Source: Pseudomonadota bacterium | GTDB taxonomy: Bacteria; Pseudomonadota; Gammaproteobacteria; Burkholderiales; Burkholderiaceae_C | Assembly (NCBI GenBank): GCA_018241265.1 | Contig: JAFEEF010000049.1 | Span: forward strand, 1-64,000 | Direction: 5' to 3' | DNA: 64,000 nucleotides | Part shown: piece by piece, positions 47,171 through 57,096 of the stretch | How the letters are laid out: each line of letters opens with the position of its first letter | Numbering within the stretch: position 1 is the first letter of the stretch | Translations under genes and position numbers: made by a program | Notes under the pieces: generated by a model | Told to the model about the DNA's origin: nothing | The model's input: only the letters and a program-made list of their open reading frames with translations | Databases searched by the model: none

Positions 47171-47950
47171 ATGGCGGTGAATGCGCGGATCGCCGCGCTG
47201 TTCGATCTGTCGGGCCGCGTCGCGCTGGTGACCGGCGGCAACTCCGGCATCGGGCGGGCGATCGCCTGGGCGCTCGCCGCGGCGGGCGCGCGCGTCGTGC
47301 TGGCGGCACGGCGCGCCGACGCGCTGGCGACGGCGGTGGCCGACTTCGCGGGCGACGGCCTGACCGCCGCGGCGCTGCCGTGCGACTTCGCCGATCGTTC
47401 GATCTATGCCGGCATCGCGGCCCGTGCCGCCGCGCCGTTCGGCGCACCCGACATCCTCGTCAACGCGGCCGGCATCAACGCGCGCCTGCCGTTCGACCAC
47501 GACGACGATCGCCACTGGGACGACACGCTGGCGATCAACCTGACCGCGCCGTTCCTCTTGACGCGCGCGCTCGCGCCGGCGATGCGCGCGCGCGGCTGGG
47601 GCCGCATCGTCAACATCGCGTCGCTGCAGAGCCTGCGCGCGTTCGCGAACAGCGCGCCGTACGGCGCGTCCAAGGGCGGCATCGCGCAACTGACGCGCGC
47701 CACGGCCGAGCACTGGTCGCGCCACGGCGTCACCTGCAATGCGATCGGGCCGGGCTTCTTCGCGACGCCGCTGACCGCGCCGGTGCTGGCCGACCCGGCA
47801 CGCGCCGACGCGATGGCGAAGAAGACCATGATGGGCCGCAACGGCGAGCCGGCCGACCTGTACGGCACCGCGGTGTTCCTCGCGAGCGATGCGTCGGCCT
47901 ACGTGACCGGCCAGGTGCTGTTCGTCGACGGCGGCTACTCGGCAGGTTGA
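47171..47950 (+). CDS. Short-chain dehydrogenase/reductase, possible DHPS 2-dehydrogenase
   Basis: 259 residues, classical SDR: TGGNSGIG (cofactor), NAAG, catalytic serine in IASLQS, Y-x-x-x-K in YGASKGG. It lies nine bases after the hpsN-like gene. In characterised dihydroxypropanesulfonate loci, two dehydrogenases (HpsO and HpsP) interconvert the stereoisomers through dihydroxyacetone sulfonate. This SDR and the next gene are good candidates for those two, by position and class. Confidence 0.88.
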   Translation: MAVNARIAALFDLSGRVALVTGGNSGIGRAIAWALAAAGARVVLAARRADALATAVADFAGDGLTAAALPCDFADRSIYAGIAARAAAPFGAPDILVNAAGINARLPFDHDDDRHWDDTLAINLTAPFLLTRALAPAMRARGWGRIVNIASLQSLRAFANSAPYGASKGGIAQLTRATAEHWSRHGVTCNAIGPGFFATPLTAPVLADPARADAMAKKTMMGRNGEPADLYGTAVFLASDASAYVTGQVLFVDGGYSAG

Positions 47951-47972
47951 ACGCGACGAACGAAGGCGACCG

Positions 47973-48962
47973 ATGAAGGCCCTGGTCTATACCGCCCCCG
48001 GCGAAGTCACCTACCGCGACGAGGCCGATCCCGTCGTCGGCGCCGGCGACGCGCTGCTGCGCATCGAGGCGGTCGGCATCTGCGGCTCGGACATGCATGC
48101 GTTCCACGGCCACGACCCGCGCCGCCATCCGCCGCTGATCCTCGGCCACGAGCTCGTCGGCACGGTGATCGACGGCGCCGGCATCGGCCGCCGCGTGACC
48201 GCCAATCCGCTCATCGTCTGCGGCCTCTGCGATCCGTGCGTGCAGGGCCGCAACAACCTGTGCCGCCGCCGCGCGATGGTCGGCATGACGCGGCCCGGCG
48301 CCTATGCCGAGCGGATGGCGATCCCGGCGCAATGCCTGATCGACCTGCCGGCCGGCATGCCGGCGCGCGTCGCCGCGCTGACCGAGCCGGCCGCGACCGC
48401 GGTGCATGCGATCGCGCTCGCCGAGCGGGCGCGCTGGCGGCCGCTGAACGAAGCGCGCGCGTTGATCCTCGGCGGCGGTGCGATCGGGCTGCTGGCGGCG
48501 CTGTTCCTGCGCCACCGCGGCGTCGACGTGACGCTCGCCGAGACCAACCCGCTGCGCCGCGCGTCGGCCGAATGCCATGCCGGCTGCGCGACCTACGACC
48601 CGCGCGAGCGCGGCCCCGAGCCCGACGCCTACGGCTTCGTCATCGATGCGGTCGGCGCGAAGCCGACGCGCCAGGCGGCGCTCGCCGCGGTGCAGCCGGG
48701 CGGCGTCGTGCTGCACATCGGCCTGCAGGACTGGGCGAGCGAGATCGACATGAGGAAGCTCACGCTCGACGAGATCACGCTGATCGGCACCTACACCTAC
48801 ACGACCGCCGACCTGCGCGCGACCGTCGCCGCCCTCGGCCGCGGCGCGTTCGGCGACCTGTCGTGGGTCGAGGAGCGCGCGCTGGCCGATGGCGCGCGCG
48901 CGTTCGCCGACCTCGACCAAGGCCGCACCGCCGCGGCCAAGCTCGTGCTCGTGCCGGGCTAA
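47973..48962 (+). CDS. Zinc-dependent medium-chain alcohol dehydrogenase
   Basis: 329 residues. The catalytic-zinc GICGSD and GHELVG segments, the structural-zinc cysteines CGLCDPCVQGRNNLC (four cysteines) and a Rossmann motif GGGAIG are present. Similar to sorbitol/threonine-type dehydrogenases, which oxidise a secondary alcohol next to a primary one. It is the fourth gene of the rightward arm and a candidate partner of the SDR in isomerising the C2 hydroxyl of a sulfonate diol. Confidence 0.9.
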   Translation: MKALVYTAPGEVTYRDEADPVVGAGDALLRIEAVGICGSDMHAFHGHDPRRHPPLILGHELVGTVIDGAGIGRRVTANPLIVCGLCDPCVQGRNNLCRRRAMVGMTRPGAYAERMAIPAQCLIDLPAGMPARVAALTEPAATAVHAIALAERARWRPLNEARALILGGGAIGLLAALFLRHRGVDVTLAETNPLRRASAECHAGCATYDPRERGPEPDAYGFVIDAVGAKPTRQAALAAVQPGGVVLHIGLQDWASEIDMRKLTLDEITLIGTYTYTTADLRATVAALGRGAFGDLSWVEERALADGARAFADLDQGRTAAAKLVLVPG

Positions 48963-49047
48963 CCCGGGCCGGCGCTGCACGGGCCGCTGTCTAGAATCCT
49001 TGCCGGCCCGCACGTCGCGGGCCGCGCACTTGCAGGAGACCCATCCG

Positions 49048-50061
49048 ATGACGACGACGGCGCGGCGCGTGTTCTTGTCGCAGGCCACCGCACTGACCGC
49101 GAGCCTCGCGGTGCCCGCGTTCGCGCAGAGCGGGCCCGAGTTCAAGCTCAAGTTCGCGAGCAACCTGCCGGTGATCCATCCGCTCAACGTGCGCGCGAAG
49201 GAAGCCGCCGATGCGATCGCGAAGGACAGCGGCGGCAAGATCGAGATCCAGGTGTTCCCGAACAACCAGCTCGGGTCGGACACCGACATGCTGTCGCAGA
49301 TCCGCTCGGGTGCGATCGACTTCTTCACGCTGTCGGGACTGATCCTGTCGACCCTGGTGCCGGTGGCGTCGATCAACGGCATCGGCTTCGCGTTCAAGGA
49401 CTACGAGCAGGTCTGGGCCGCGATGGACGGCGAGCTCGGTGCGTTCGTGCGCGGCGCGATCGCCAAGGCCGGCCTCGTCGCGATGAACAAGATCTGGGAC
49501 AACGGCTTCCGCCAGATCACGACGTCGACCAAGCCGATCACGTCGCCGGCGGATCTCAAGGGCTTCAAGATCCGCGTGCCGGTGAGTCCGCTGTGGACGT
49601 CGATGTTCAAGGCCTTCGATGCGGCGCCGGCCAGCATCAACTTCGCCGAGGTCTATTCGGCGCTGCAGACGAAGATCGTCGAGGGCCAGGAGAACCCGCT
49701 CGCGATCATCCAGACCGCCAAGCTCTACGAAGTGCAGAAGTACTGCTCGCTGACCAACCACATGTGGGACGGCTTCTGGTTCCTCGTCAACGGCAAGCTG
49801 TGGGAGAAGCTGCCGAAGGAGCTGAAGGACGTCGTCGCCAAGCACGTCGACGCCGCCGCCCTGCACGAGCGCGACGACGTGCGACGCCTGAACAACTCGG
49901 TCGAGGTCGAGCTGAAGGCCAAGGGCATGGCGTTCAACACCGTCAACGCCGATCCGTTCCGTGCCGCGCTGAAGAAGGCGCACTTCTACAGCGACTGGAA
50001 GGCCAAGTACGGCGCCGATGCGTGGGCGCTGCTCGAGAAGTATTCCGGCAAGCTCGAATAG
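49048..50061 (+). CDS. TRAP transporter substrate-binding protein (DctP family)
   Basis: 337 residues with a twin-arginine-like signal (TARRVFLSQ, then hydrophobic region ending AFAQ). The mature part has the DctP/TeaA fold (KLKFASNLPVIHP; QVFPNNQLGSDTDMLSQIRSG; conserved arginine in GFKIRVP). It presents an organic anion to the membrane subunit encoded seven bases downstream. In DHPS and isethionate degraders TRAP systems carry the sulfonate, which fits this locus. Confidence 0.95.
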   Translation: MTTTARRVFLSQATALTASLAVPAFAQSGPEFKLKFASNLPVIHPLNVRAKEAADAIAKDSGGKIEIQVFPNNQLGSDTDMLSQIRSGAIDFFTLSGLILSTLVPVASINGIGFAFKDYEQVWAAMDGELGAFVRGAIAKAGLVAMNKIWDNGFRQITTSTKPITSPADLKGFKIRVPVSPLWTSMFKAFDAAPASINFAEVYSALQTKIVEGQENPLAIIQTAKLYEVQKYCSLTNHMWDGFWFLVNGKLWEKLPKELKDVVAKHVDAAALHERDDVRRLNNSVEVELKAKGMAFNTVNADPFRAALKKAHFYSDWKAKYGADAWALLEKYSGKLE

Positions 50062-50068
50062 GGCGCCG

Positions 50069-51931
50069 ATGAACCCGGCGGCCGTCGAGGCCGATCGAGC
50101 ACCGCCGCGTGCCTGGATCGCGCGCCTCGACCGCGCGATGGGCTGGCTCTCCGAACTGCCCGCGGCATTGCTCGTGCTGGTCGAGATCGGCGTGCTGTTC
50201 GCCGGCGTCGTCGCGCGCTATGTGTTCGACGCGCCGCTCACCTGGTCGGACGAGCTCGCATCGGTGCTGTTCCTCTGGCTCGCGATGTTCGGCGCGGTGA
50301 TCGCGCTGCGCCGCGGCGAGCACATGCGGCTGTCGACGATCGTCGCGCGCCTTGCGCCCGGCACGCGCGCCTGGGTCGAACTGATCGCACGCCTCGTCGT
50401 GATCGGCTTCGTGCTCGAGATCATCCTGCCGGCGAGCGAGCACTTCGAGTCGCAGTGGGACATCCTGACGCCGGCGCTCGAACTGCACGATGGCCTGCGC
50501 GTCGGTGCGATCGCGGTGGGCGCGATCCTGATGCTGCCGATCGCGGTGCTGCAGTTGCTGCAGCGCGCGCCGCCCGGCCGCATCGCGGCCGGCATCGCCG
50601 TGCTGCTCGCGATCGGTGCGGCGTTCTGGTTCGCACGGCCGTTCTTCCATGCCTGGGGCAACGCCAACCTGCTGTTCTTCTTCGTCGGGCTGGTCGCGGT
50701 CTGCGTCGCGGCCGGCGTGCCGATCGGCTTCGCGTTCGGCGTCGCGACCTTGTCGTACCTCGCGCTCGCCACCGACACGCCGCTGACGATCGTCGTGAGC
50801 CGCATGGACGAAGGCATGTCGAGCCTGGTGCTGCTCGCGGTGCCGCTGTTCGTCTTCCTCGGGCTGCTGATCGAGATGACCGGCGTCGCGCGCGCGATGG
50901 TCGACTTTCTCGCTTCGCTGCTCGGCCATGTGCGCGGCGGCCTGGCCTACGTGCTGCTCGGCGCGATGTACCTCGTCTCCGGCATCTCGGGCTCGAAGGC
51001 GGCCGACATGGCCGCGGTCGCGCCGGCGCTCTTTCCGGAGATGAAGCGGCGCGGCGCCGAGGACGGGCGGCTGATCGCGCTCTTGTCGGCGTCGGGTGCG
51101 ATGTCGGAGACGATCCCGCCGAGCCTCGTGCTGATCACGATCGGCTCGGTGACCGGCGTGTCGATCGCGGCGCTGTTCACCGGCGGCCTGCTGCCGGCCC
51201 TGGTCGGCGCGCTCGCGCTCTGCGTCGTCGTCTGGTTCCACACGCGCGGCGAAAGCCTCGCGCACGTGCAGCGGGCCGGCGCCCGGCAGATCGGCAAGGC
51301 CTTCGTCGTCGCGCTGCCGGCGCTCGCGCTGCCGTTCGTGATCCGCGCGGTGGTCGTCGAAGGCATCGCGACCGCGACCGAGGTCTCGACCGTCGGCATC
51401 GCCTACGCGGTGATCGTCGGACTCGTCGTCTATCGGCGGTTCGACGGGCGACGTGTCTACCCGATGCTCGTCGAGACGGCCTCGCTGTCGGGCGCGATCC
51501 TGTTCATCATCGGCTGCGCCACCGCGATGGCGTGGGCGCTGACGCAGTCGGGCTTCTCGCAGCAGCTCGCCCGCTGGATGGCCGCGGTGCCGGGCGGCAA
51601 GGGCGGCTTCCTCGCGGTGTCGGTGGCCGCGTTCGTGATCCTCGGCAGCGTGCTCGAAGGCATACCGGCGATCGTGCTGTTCGGGCCGCTGCTGTTCCCG
51701 ATCGCGCGCGCCGCCGGCGTGCACGAGGTGCACTACGCGATGGTCGTGATCTTCGCGATGGGCCTCGGTCTCTTCGCGCCACCGTTCGGCGTCGGCTTCT
51801 ATGCGGCGTGTGCGATCGGGCGGGTCGATCCGGACCGGGCGATTGCGCGTGTCTGGCCGTATCTCGGGGCACTCGTGGTCGCGCTGATCGTGATCGCCGC
51901 GGTGCCTTGGCTTTCGATCGGTTTCCTGTGA
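50069..51931 (+). CDS. TRAP transporter fused membrane subunits (DctQ-DctM)
   Basis: 620 residues. Residues 1-185 hold the four-helix small subunit (FAGVVARYVFDAPLTWSDEL; FLWLAMFGAVIALRRGEHMR); residues ~195-620 are the twelve-helix large subunit (GVPIGFAFGVATLS; EMTGVARAMVDFL; SGSKAADMAAV; GIPAIVLFGPLLFPIA). The fusion is natural in the family. It drives sodium-coupled uptake with the DctP protein upstream. Confidence 0.95.
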   Translation: MNPAAVEADRAPPRAWIARLDRAMGWLSELPAALLVLVEIGVLFAGVVARYVFDAPLTWSDELASVLFLWLAMFGAVIALRRGEHMRLSTIVARLAPGTRAWVELIARLVVIGFVLEIILPASEHFESQWDILTPALELHDGLRVGAIAVGAILMLPIAVLQLLQRAPPGRIAAGIAVLLAIGAAFWFARPFFHAWGNANLLFFFVGLVAVCVAAGVPIGFAFGVATLSYLALATDTPLTIVVSRMDEGMSSLVLLAVPLFVFLGLLIEMTGVARAMVDFLASLLGHVRGGLAYVLLGAMYLVSGISGSKAADMAAVAPALFPEMKRRGAEDGRLIALLSASGAMSETIPPSLVLITIGSVTGVSIAALFTGGLLPALVGALALCVVVWFHTRGESLAHVQRAGARQIGKAFVVALPALALPFVIRAVVVEGIATATEVSTVGIAYAVIVGLVVYRRFDGRRVYPMLVETASLSGAILFIIGCATAMAWALTQSGFSQQLARWMAAVPGGKGGFLAVSVAAFVILGSVLEGIPAIVLFGPLLFPIARAAGVHEVHYAMVVIFAMGLGLFAPPFGVGFYAACAIGRVDPDRAIARVWPYLGALVVALIVIAAVPWLSIGFL

Positions 51932-51970
51932 CATCCGGGGGCGAGATGCCGGCCACACAGCGTCTGAGCG

Positions 51971-52864
51971 TCAAGCCCGATAGGTCTTGATCACCGCGGC
52001 GTCGTCGAGCTCCGACCAGCCGCGCGCCACGGTCTCGCGAAACTTCGCCAGCGCCGCATTGCCGAGCGGCGTCGCATGGCCGACGCTCGCGGCCAGCGCG
52101 GTCGCCAGGGTCATGTCCTTCGTCAGGATGTGCGCCTGGGCGCGCGGCTCGAAGTCGTCCTCGAGCACGCGCGCCATGCGGTCCTGAAAGGCCCACGACG
52201 AGCCGCTCGACGCGGCGATGATCGCGAACGCCGTCTTCGCGTCGAGCCCGATCTTCTCCGCCAGCGCGAGCGCTTCGGCGCCCGCGACGAGGTTGATGCC
52301 GGCGAGCAGGTTGTTGACGAGCTTGGCCTTGGCCGCATCGCCGATGCGCTCGCTGACGACGAAGCGCTTGGCCGCGAGGTCGGCGAGCACCGCCTGCCAC
52401 GGCTCGAGCACGTCGGCCGGCGCGGCCAGCATCATGCTCATCGTGCCGTCGGCCGCGCGTGCCGGGCCGCCGGAGATCGGCCCGTCGATCATCGCGATGC
52501 CGTGCGACGCCAGCCGCTCGGCGAACCCGATCGAATCCTGCGGCGCGATCGTCGAGCAGAGCATCACGGCGCGCGGCCGCGGCGCGGCATGGACCACGCC
52601 GTCATCGGCAAACAGCACCGCGTCGATCTGCGCTGCGTTGACGACGACGATCGCGACGAAGTCGGCCTGGCCGGCCAGCGCGCGCGGACTGTCGGCGACC
52701 ACGATGCCGGCGCCGCGCGCTTCGTCCTCCGCGGCCGGCCGGATGTCGCGCGCGATCACGCGATGGCCGCGCGCACGCAGGTTCCTGGCCATCGCCATGC
52801 CCATCGCGCCGATGCCGATCAGGCCGATGGCAGGCGCCGCGGGTGCGGGGTCGAGCGTGCTCAT
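51971..52864 (-). CDS. 3-Hydroxyisobutyrate/tartronate-semialdehyde-type dehydrogenase
   Basis: 297 residues, Rossmann motif GIGAMGMAMARNL, substrate loop IDGPISGGPARAADGT and catalytic lysine in AKLVNNLLAG. Second member of this family in the window and only distantly like the first. It shares an ATGA overlap with the enoyl-CoA hydratase gene upstream, so the two form a small leftward operon. 40 bases separate it from the convergent TRAP gene. Confidence 0.9.
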   Translation of the reverse strand: MSTLDPAPAAPAIGLIGIGAMGMAMARNLRARGHRVIARDIRPAAEDEARGAGIVVADSPRALAGQADFVAIVVVNAAQIDAVLFADDGVVHAAPRPRAVMLCSTIAPQDSIGFAERLASHGIAMIDGPISGGPARAADGTMSMMLAAPADVLEPWQAVLADLAAKRFVVSERIGDAAKAKLVNNLLAGINLVAGAEALALAEKIGLDAKTAFAIIAASSGSSWAFQDRMARVLEDDFEPRAQAHILTKDMTLATALAASVGHATPLGNAALAKFRETVARGWSELDDAAVIKTYRA

Positions 52865-53715
52865 CGTGCCTGCTTCCCGATCTCGGCCGGGGCGGTCAGC
52901 GGGTCGTAGCGGGCCTCGCGCTTCTGCTTCCACGCCTCGATCGCCTTGCCCATCTCCGCGGTATCGAAGATCGCGCTCTGCAGCACCGCCATGTGCCGCA
53001 GGCTCTCGGCGGTGCCGTGGTCGCGCGCGTGGTTGAGCGCGAGCTTGCTGCCGGCGACCGCGAGCGGCGACTTGGCGGCGATGCGTCCGGCCATCGCGAG
53101 CGCCTGCTCGACGACCGCGGCCGCATCGGGCACCACGGCATTGACGAGGCCGGCCTGCAGCGCGCGCTCGGCGTTCAGCCGGTCGCCCGTGTAGGCCAGC
53201 TCGCGCGCGACGCCGGGCGGCACGATCTTGGCCAGTCGTTGCAGCACGCCGAGGTCGGCCATCATGCCGATGTGGATCTCCTGCACGGTGAAGAACGCAT
53301 CGGCGCTGCACAGCCGGATGTCGCAGGCGGTCGCGAGGTCGAGCGCGCCGCCGACGCAGGCGCCCTGGATCGCGCAGATCACCGGGAACTGCGCCCGGTC
53401 AAGGGCATCGAGGCAGTCGATCAGTCCGCCGAGGTTGGACTGGAACGCGAGCCGCGCGCGCGGCGTGTCCGCGGCGACGATCGCGGCGTCGTCGGCGAAG
53501 ACGTCGAGCGACATGCCGGCGCTGAAGTGCTTGCCGGTCGACGAGATCACGAGCGCGTGCATGCCTTCGTCGTGCAGCGCGCGGACGGCATCGCGCAGCG
53601 CCGGAAAGAACGCCCACGCCATCGTGTTCATGCGCTCCGGGCGGTTGAGCTGCAGGTGGCCGACGCGGCCTTCGACGCCGACCCGAAAGAACTCGTTGCT
53701 GATCGTGTTGCTCAT
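52861..53715 (-). CDS. Enoyl-CoA hydratase/isomerase family protein
   Basis: 284 residues of the crotonase fold. The oxyanion-hole segments HFSAGMSLDV and IQGACVGGALDLATACD are present; EIHIGMMADLGVLQRL resembles dienoyl-CoA isomerases and hydratases. The start is ATG 53715. With the dehydrogenase after it, it suggests beta-oxidation-like or valine-type catabolism (hydrate, then oxidise the hydroxyacid). No CoA ligase or thiolase is adjacent. Confidence 0.9.
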   Translation of the reverse strand: MSNTISNEFFRVGVEGRVGHLQLNRPERMNTMAWAFFPALRDAVRALHDEGMHALVISSTGKHFSAGMSLDVFADDAAIVAADTPRARLAFQSNLGGLIDCLDALDRAQFPVICAIQGACVGGALDLATACDIRLCSADAFFTVQEIHIGMMADLGVLQRLAKIVPPGVARELAYTGDRLNAERALQAGLVNAVVPDAAAVVEQALAMAGRIAAKSPLAVAGSKLALNHARDHGTAESLRHMAVLQSAIFDTAEMGKAIEAWKQKREARYDPLTAPAEIGKQAR

Positions 53716-53807
53716 GGCGATGCAGGATGGTTGGGCAGCAGGATGAATGACCATGCGGCAAAGCAACGCTCCGCGCCGTGCCGCGGACAGACTCTAAACT
53801 GCATCGC

Positions 53808-54653
53808 ATGGAAGCCGGACCCTCGCTCGTCACCGCCGACGGCCTTGCGCTGACGCTGCGCGTCTGGCCGGTCGCGCGGGCGCAGGGCAGCGTGCTGATC
53901 GTGCACGGCCTGGGCGAGCACGTCGGCCGCTATGCGGCGGTGGCCGCGCAGCTCAATCGCTGGGGCTGGTGCGTTGCCGGCTACGACCAGCGCGGCCACG
54001 GCGCAAGCCAGGGTCCGCGCGGCGGGCTGGCGCATCCGGAGGCGCTGCTCGAGGACCTCGCGCGTGTCGTCGACGCCGCCCGCGCGAGCCTGCCGGGCCC
54101 GCTGCTGCTGCTCGGCCACAGCCTGGGCGGCCTGGTCGCGGCGCGGTTCGCTGCGGGTGGCGGCGCGTGGGAGCGGCCGGTCGATGCGCTGGTGCTGTCG
54201 TCACCGGCGCTCGATCCGGGCATGAACGCGATCCAGAAGGCGCTGCTCGCGGTGCTCGGGCCGATCGCGCCGAACCTCGCGCTCGGCAACGGCCTGAAGC
54301 CGGCCTGGATCTCGCGCGACCCGGCGGTGGTGCAGGCCTACATCGACGACCCGCTGGTGCACGACCGCGTGACGCCGCGCCTCGTGCGCTTCATCGTCGA
54401 TGCCGGCCGCATCGTCCGCGAGCGCGCGGCGACGTGGTCGGTGCCGACCCTGCTGCTCTATGCCGGCAGCGACCGCTGCGTCGATCCGGCCGGCAGCCGC
54501 GCTTTTGCTGCATCAGCGCCGCCGGCGTTCGTCGCGCGGCGCGAGTTCGCGGCGCTCGCGCACGAGATCTTCAACGAGCCCGAGCGCGACCAGGTGTTCG
54601 CGGCGTTGCGCTCGTGGCTGGGGGCGATCGCGCCGGTCAGCGTCGATCACTGA
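53808..54653 (+). CDS. Alpha/beta hydrolase, monoacylglycerol lipase/lysophospholipase type
   Basis: 281 residues with the HGLGEHVGRYA oxyanion segment and nucleophile elbow GHSLGG near residue 104; the acid follows in YAGSDRCVDP and the base in ALAHEIFNE. The HGLGEH-GRY and GHSLGG combination marks the monoglyceride lipase group. ATG 53808; it begins divergently from the hydratase gene. Confidence 0.9.
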   Translation: MEAGPSLVTADGLALTLRVWPVARAQGSVLIVHGLGEHVGRYAAVAAQLNRWGWCVAGYDQRGHGASQGPRGGLAHPEALLEDLARVVDAARASLPGPLLLLGHSLGGLVAARFAAGGGAWERPVDALVLSSPALDPGMNAIQKALLAVLGPIAPNLALGNGLKPAWISRDPAVVQAYIDDPLVHDRVTPRLVRFIVDAGRIVRERAATWSVPTLLLYAGSDRCVDPAGSRAFAASAPPAFVARREFAALAHEIFNEPERDQVFAALRSWLGAIAPVSVDH

Positions 54654-54659
54654 AGCCGG

Positions 54660-55451
54660 TCAGTGCTCGACGGCCACGCCGACCGCCGTCGACGTCGCCA
54701 GCACCTTGCCCGCCGCGTTGTTGTCCATCAGATCCAGCTTGAGGCTGTAGTGACCGGCCGGCGGGTTGAGCCAGACCTCGGTGTGGCCGTTGCCGAACTC
54801 CATCGTCTCCTCGTGGCCGCCGTCCGGCGTGACATGCAACCGGAAGTGCCCCGTGCCGGGATCCGGCACGGCGGTGCTCGACACGTTGTAGCCCGATGCA
54901 TGGAACTCGACGCGCAGCGGCGCCTTCTGCGTGCTGCCGTCGCGCGGCGCGAGCAGCGCGACGCCGCGCACGACGAGGCGCTTCGGATCGACGTCGGCGT
55001 TCTTCTTCGTGACGGTGACGTGGATCGGCTTGCTGTAGACGAAGTTCGGGATGTGCTTGTTGTCGGCGAGCACCAGACGCAAGGTGTAGGCACCCGGCGG
55101 AAACGTCAGCACCGTCTCCATCTGGCCTTTGCCGAAGTGGATGTACTGGTCGTTGAAGGGCAGCGGCTCGTTGAAATCGAGCGGCAACTCGCGGTTGACC
55201 AGCAGATGATGGTGGCCGGCGCCGGTGGACGGCGCGGTGATCGTCGCGAGGCCAATTCCGGTCAACCCGAACTTCAGCACGAACGGCGTCTCGATAGCCG
55301 CGCCGTCGGCGAGGTTGCTGAAGTAGGCTTCCTTGGCGAGGTTCGGCGGCGGGACGACCCAGGGATGCAGCGCCTCGGCGGCGCCGGCGGGCAACGTGGC
55401 GATCAAGGCCAGGCCCGTCAGGCAGACAGCGGTCCAGCGTGGCAGCGGCAT
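54660..55451 (-). CDS. Secreted protein with two DUF4399 domains
   Basis: 263 residues with a signal peptide ending near PAGAAEA. The body repeats the DUF4399 pattern twice: AYFSNLADGAAIETPFVLKF / GAGHHHLLVN / KHIPNFVYS, and ALLAPRDGSTQKAPLRVEFH / TGHFRLHVTPDGG. The histidine-rich GAGHHHLLV loop may bind metal. Likely periplasmic; no reaction is known. Confidence 0.85.
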   Translation of the reverse strand: MPLPRWTAVCLTGLALIATLPAGAAEALHPWVVPPPNLAKEAYFSNLADGAAIETPFVLKFGLTGIGLATITAPSTGAGHHHLLVNRELPLDFNEPLPFNDQYIHFGKGQMETVLTFPPGAYTLRLVLADNKHIPNFVYSKPIHVTVTKKNADVDPKRLVVRGVALLAPRDGSTQKAPLRVEFHASGYNVSSTAVPDPGTGHFRLHVTPDGGHEETMEFGNGHTEVWLNPPAGHYSLKLDLMDNNAAGKVLATSTAVGVAVEH

Positions 55452-55610
55452 CGACAGCCCTTCTTGCGTGCAGCCCGGTGCGGGCCGGGCGGAAGTATAA
55501 AAAGGTAACAAGCGACGGTGATCCATGCGAACGCGGGTGTCGGGCTGGGCCTACACTCGAATGGCTTGCTTGCTTTTCCGCTACCTGTTCGTCGTTTCGG
55601 AGTCCCTGCC

Positions 55611-57086
55611 ATGAACGCACGCGACCCGCACCTGCCGGTGCAGCCCGACGAAGCCACCGCGCTCGCCGAATTCGCCGCCCGCACCTGGGACGAGGAGATC
55701 GTCCCGGCGCTCACCGACTACATCGCGATCCCCGCCAAGAGCCCGATGTTCGACGCCGAGTGGTCCGAGCACGGCCACCTCGAACGCGTCGTTCGCGACG
55801 CGGCGACGTGGGTCGAGAGCAAGAGGGTCGCCGGCCTGAAGCTCGAGGTCGTCCGCCTGCCGGGCCGCACGCCGGTGATCTTCTTCGAGGTGCCGTCGAC
55901 CAAGCCGGGCTCGACCGACACGATCTGCCTGTACGGCCACCTCGACAAGCAGCCCGAGTTCACCGGCTGGCGCTCCGACCTCGGACCGTGGACGCCGAAG
56001 TACGAGAACGGCAAGCTCTATGGCCGCGGCGGCGCCGACGACGGCTATGCGGTCTATGCGTCGCTGACCGCGATCCTCGCGCTCGACCGCCAGGGCATAC
56101 CGCGGCCGCGCTGCGTCGGCATCATCGAGAGCTGCGAGGAAAGCGGCTCGTTCGACCTGCCGGCCTACATCGACGCGTTGAAGCCGCGCCTGGGCAACGT
56201 CGGCCTCGTCGTCTGCCTCGACAGCGGCGCCGGCAACTACGACCAGCTCTGGCTCACGACCAGCCTGCGCGGCATGGTCAGCGGCGTGCTGAAGGTCGAG
56301 ATCCTGACCGAGGGCGTGCACTCGGGCGATTCGAGCGGGCTGGTGCCGTCGAGCTTCCGCATCCTGCGCCAGGTGCTCGATCGGCTCGAGGACAGCAAGA
56401 CCGGCGAACTGCTGCCGCGGAGCTTCCATTGCGCGGTGCCGGCCGATCGCATCGAGCAGGCGAAGGCGACCGCGCGGATCCTCGGCGACGAGGTCTGGAA
56501 GCGCTTCCCGTGGGCCTGCGGCGCCGACGGCAGCGCGACCTTGCCGACGACGACCGATCCGTTGCAGGCGCTGATCAACCGCACCTGGAAGCCGACCTTG
56601 AGCGTCACCGGCGCCGACGGCTTCCCCGAGCTGAAGAACGCCGGCAACGTGCTCAGGCCGTACACCGCGTTCAAGCTCAGCCTGCGCCTGCCGCCGCTGG
56701 TCGACGGCAACGAGGCGGCACTGCGCCTGAAGACGCTGCTCGAGGACAACGCGCCGTACAACGCCAAGGTCACCTTCGCGCCCGACGGCCGCGCCGGCGC
56801 TCATGGCGCCACCGGCTGGAACGCACCGGCGATCGCGCCGTGGCTCGAGGACGCGCTGAACGCCGCATCGCAGGCGCACTACGGCGCGCCCTGCGGCTAC
56901 ATCGGCCAGGGCGGCACGATCCCGCTGATGAGCATGCTGCAGCAGGGCTTCCCGGCGGCGCAGATGATGGTCTGCGGCGTGCTCGGTCCGAAGAGCAATG
57001 CGCACGGGCCGAACGAGTTCCTGCACGTGCCGTACGGCAAGAAGCTCACCGCGGCGGTCGCGCAGGTGATGGCCGCTTGCCCCTGA
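55611..57086 (+). CDS. M20-family metallopeptidase
   Basis: 491 residues. Metal and catalytic residues of the M20 family are visible: H in YGHLDKQPE, D in GADDGY, general base and ligand in ESCEESGS, D in LDSGAGNYDQ, H in AHGPNE. The length and the interrupted dimerisation domain suit M20 dipeptidases acting on peptides or amidated acids. ATG 55611 is chosen because upstream in-frame ATG codons overlap no ribosome-binding sequence. Confidence 0.92.
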   Translation: MNARDPHLPVQPDEATALAEFAARTWDEEIVPALTDYIAIPAKSPMFDAEWSEHGHLERVVRDAATWVESKRVAGLKLEVVRLPGRTPVIFFEVPSTKPGSTDTICLYGHLDKQPEFTGWRSDLGPWTPKYENGKLYGRGGADDGYAVYASLTAILALDRQGIPRPRCVGIIESCEESGSFDLPAYIDALKPRLGNVGLVVCLDSGAGNYDQLWLTTSLRGMVSGVLKVEILTEGVHSGDSSGLVPSSFRILRQVLDRLEDSKTGELLPRSFHCAVPADRIEQAKATARILGDEVWKRFPWACGADGSATLPTTTDPLQALINRTWKPTLSVTGADGFPELKNAGNVLRPYTAFKLSLRLPPLVDGNEAALRLKTLLEDNAPYNAKVTFAPDGRAGAHGATGWNAPAIAPWLEDALNAASQAHYGAPCGYIGQGGTIPLMSMLQQGFPAAQMMVCGVLGPKSNAHGPNEFLHVPYGKKLTAAVAQVMAACP

Positions 57087-57096
57087 CGAGGCCGAC

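Noticed and set aside
50069..51931. Frameshift-fused TRAP genes
   Set aside because: DctQ-DctM fusion is normal in the family and no break is seen.
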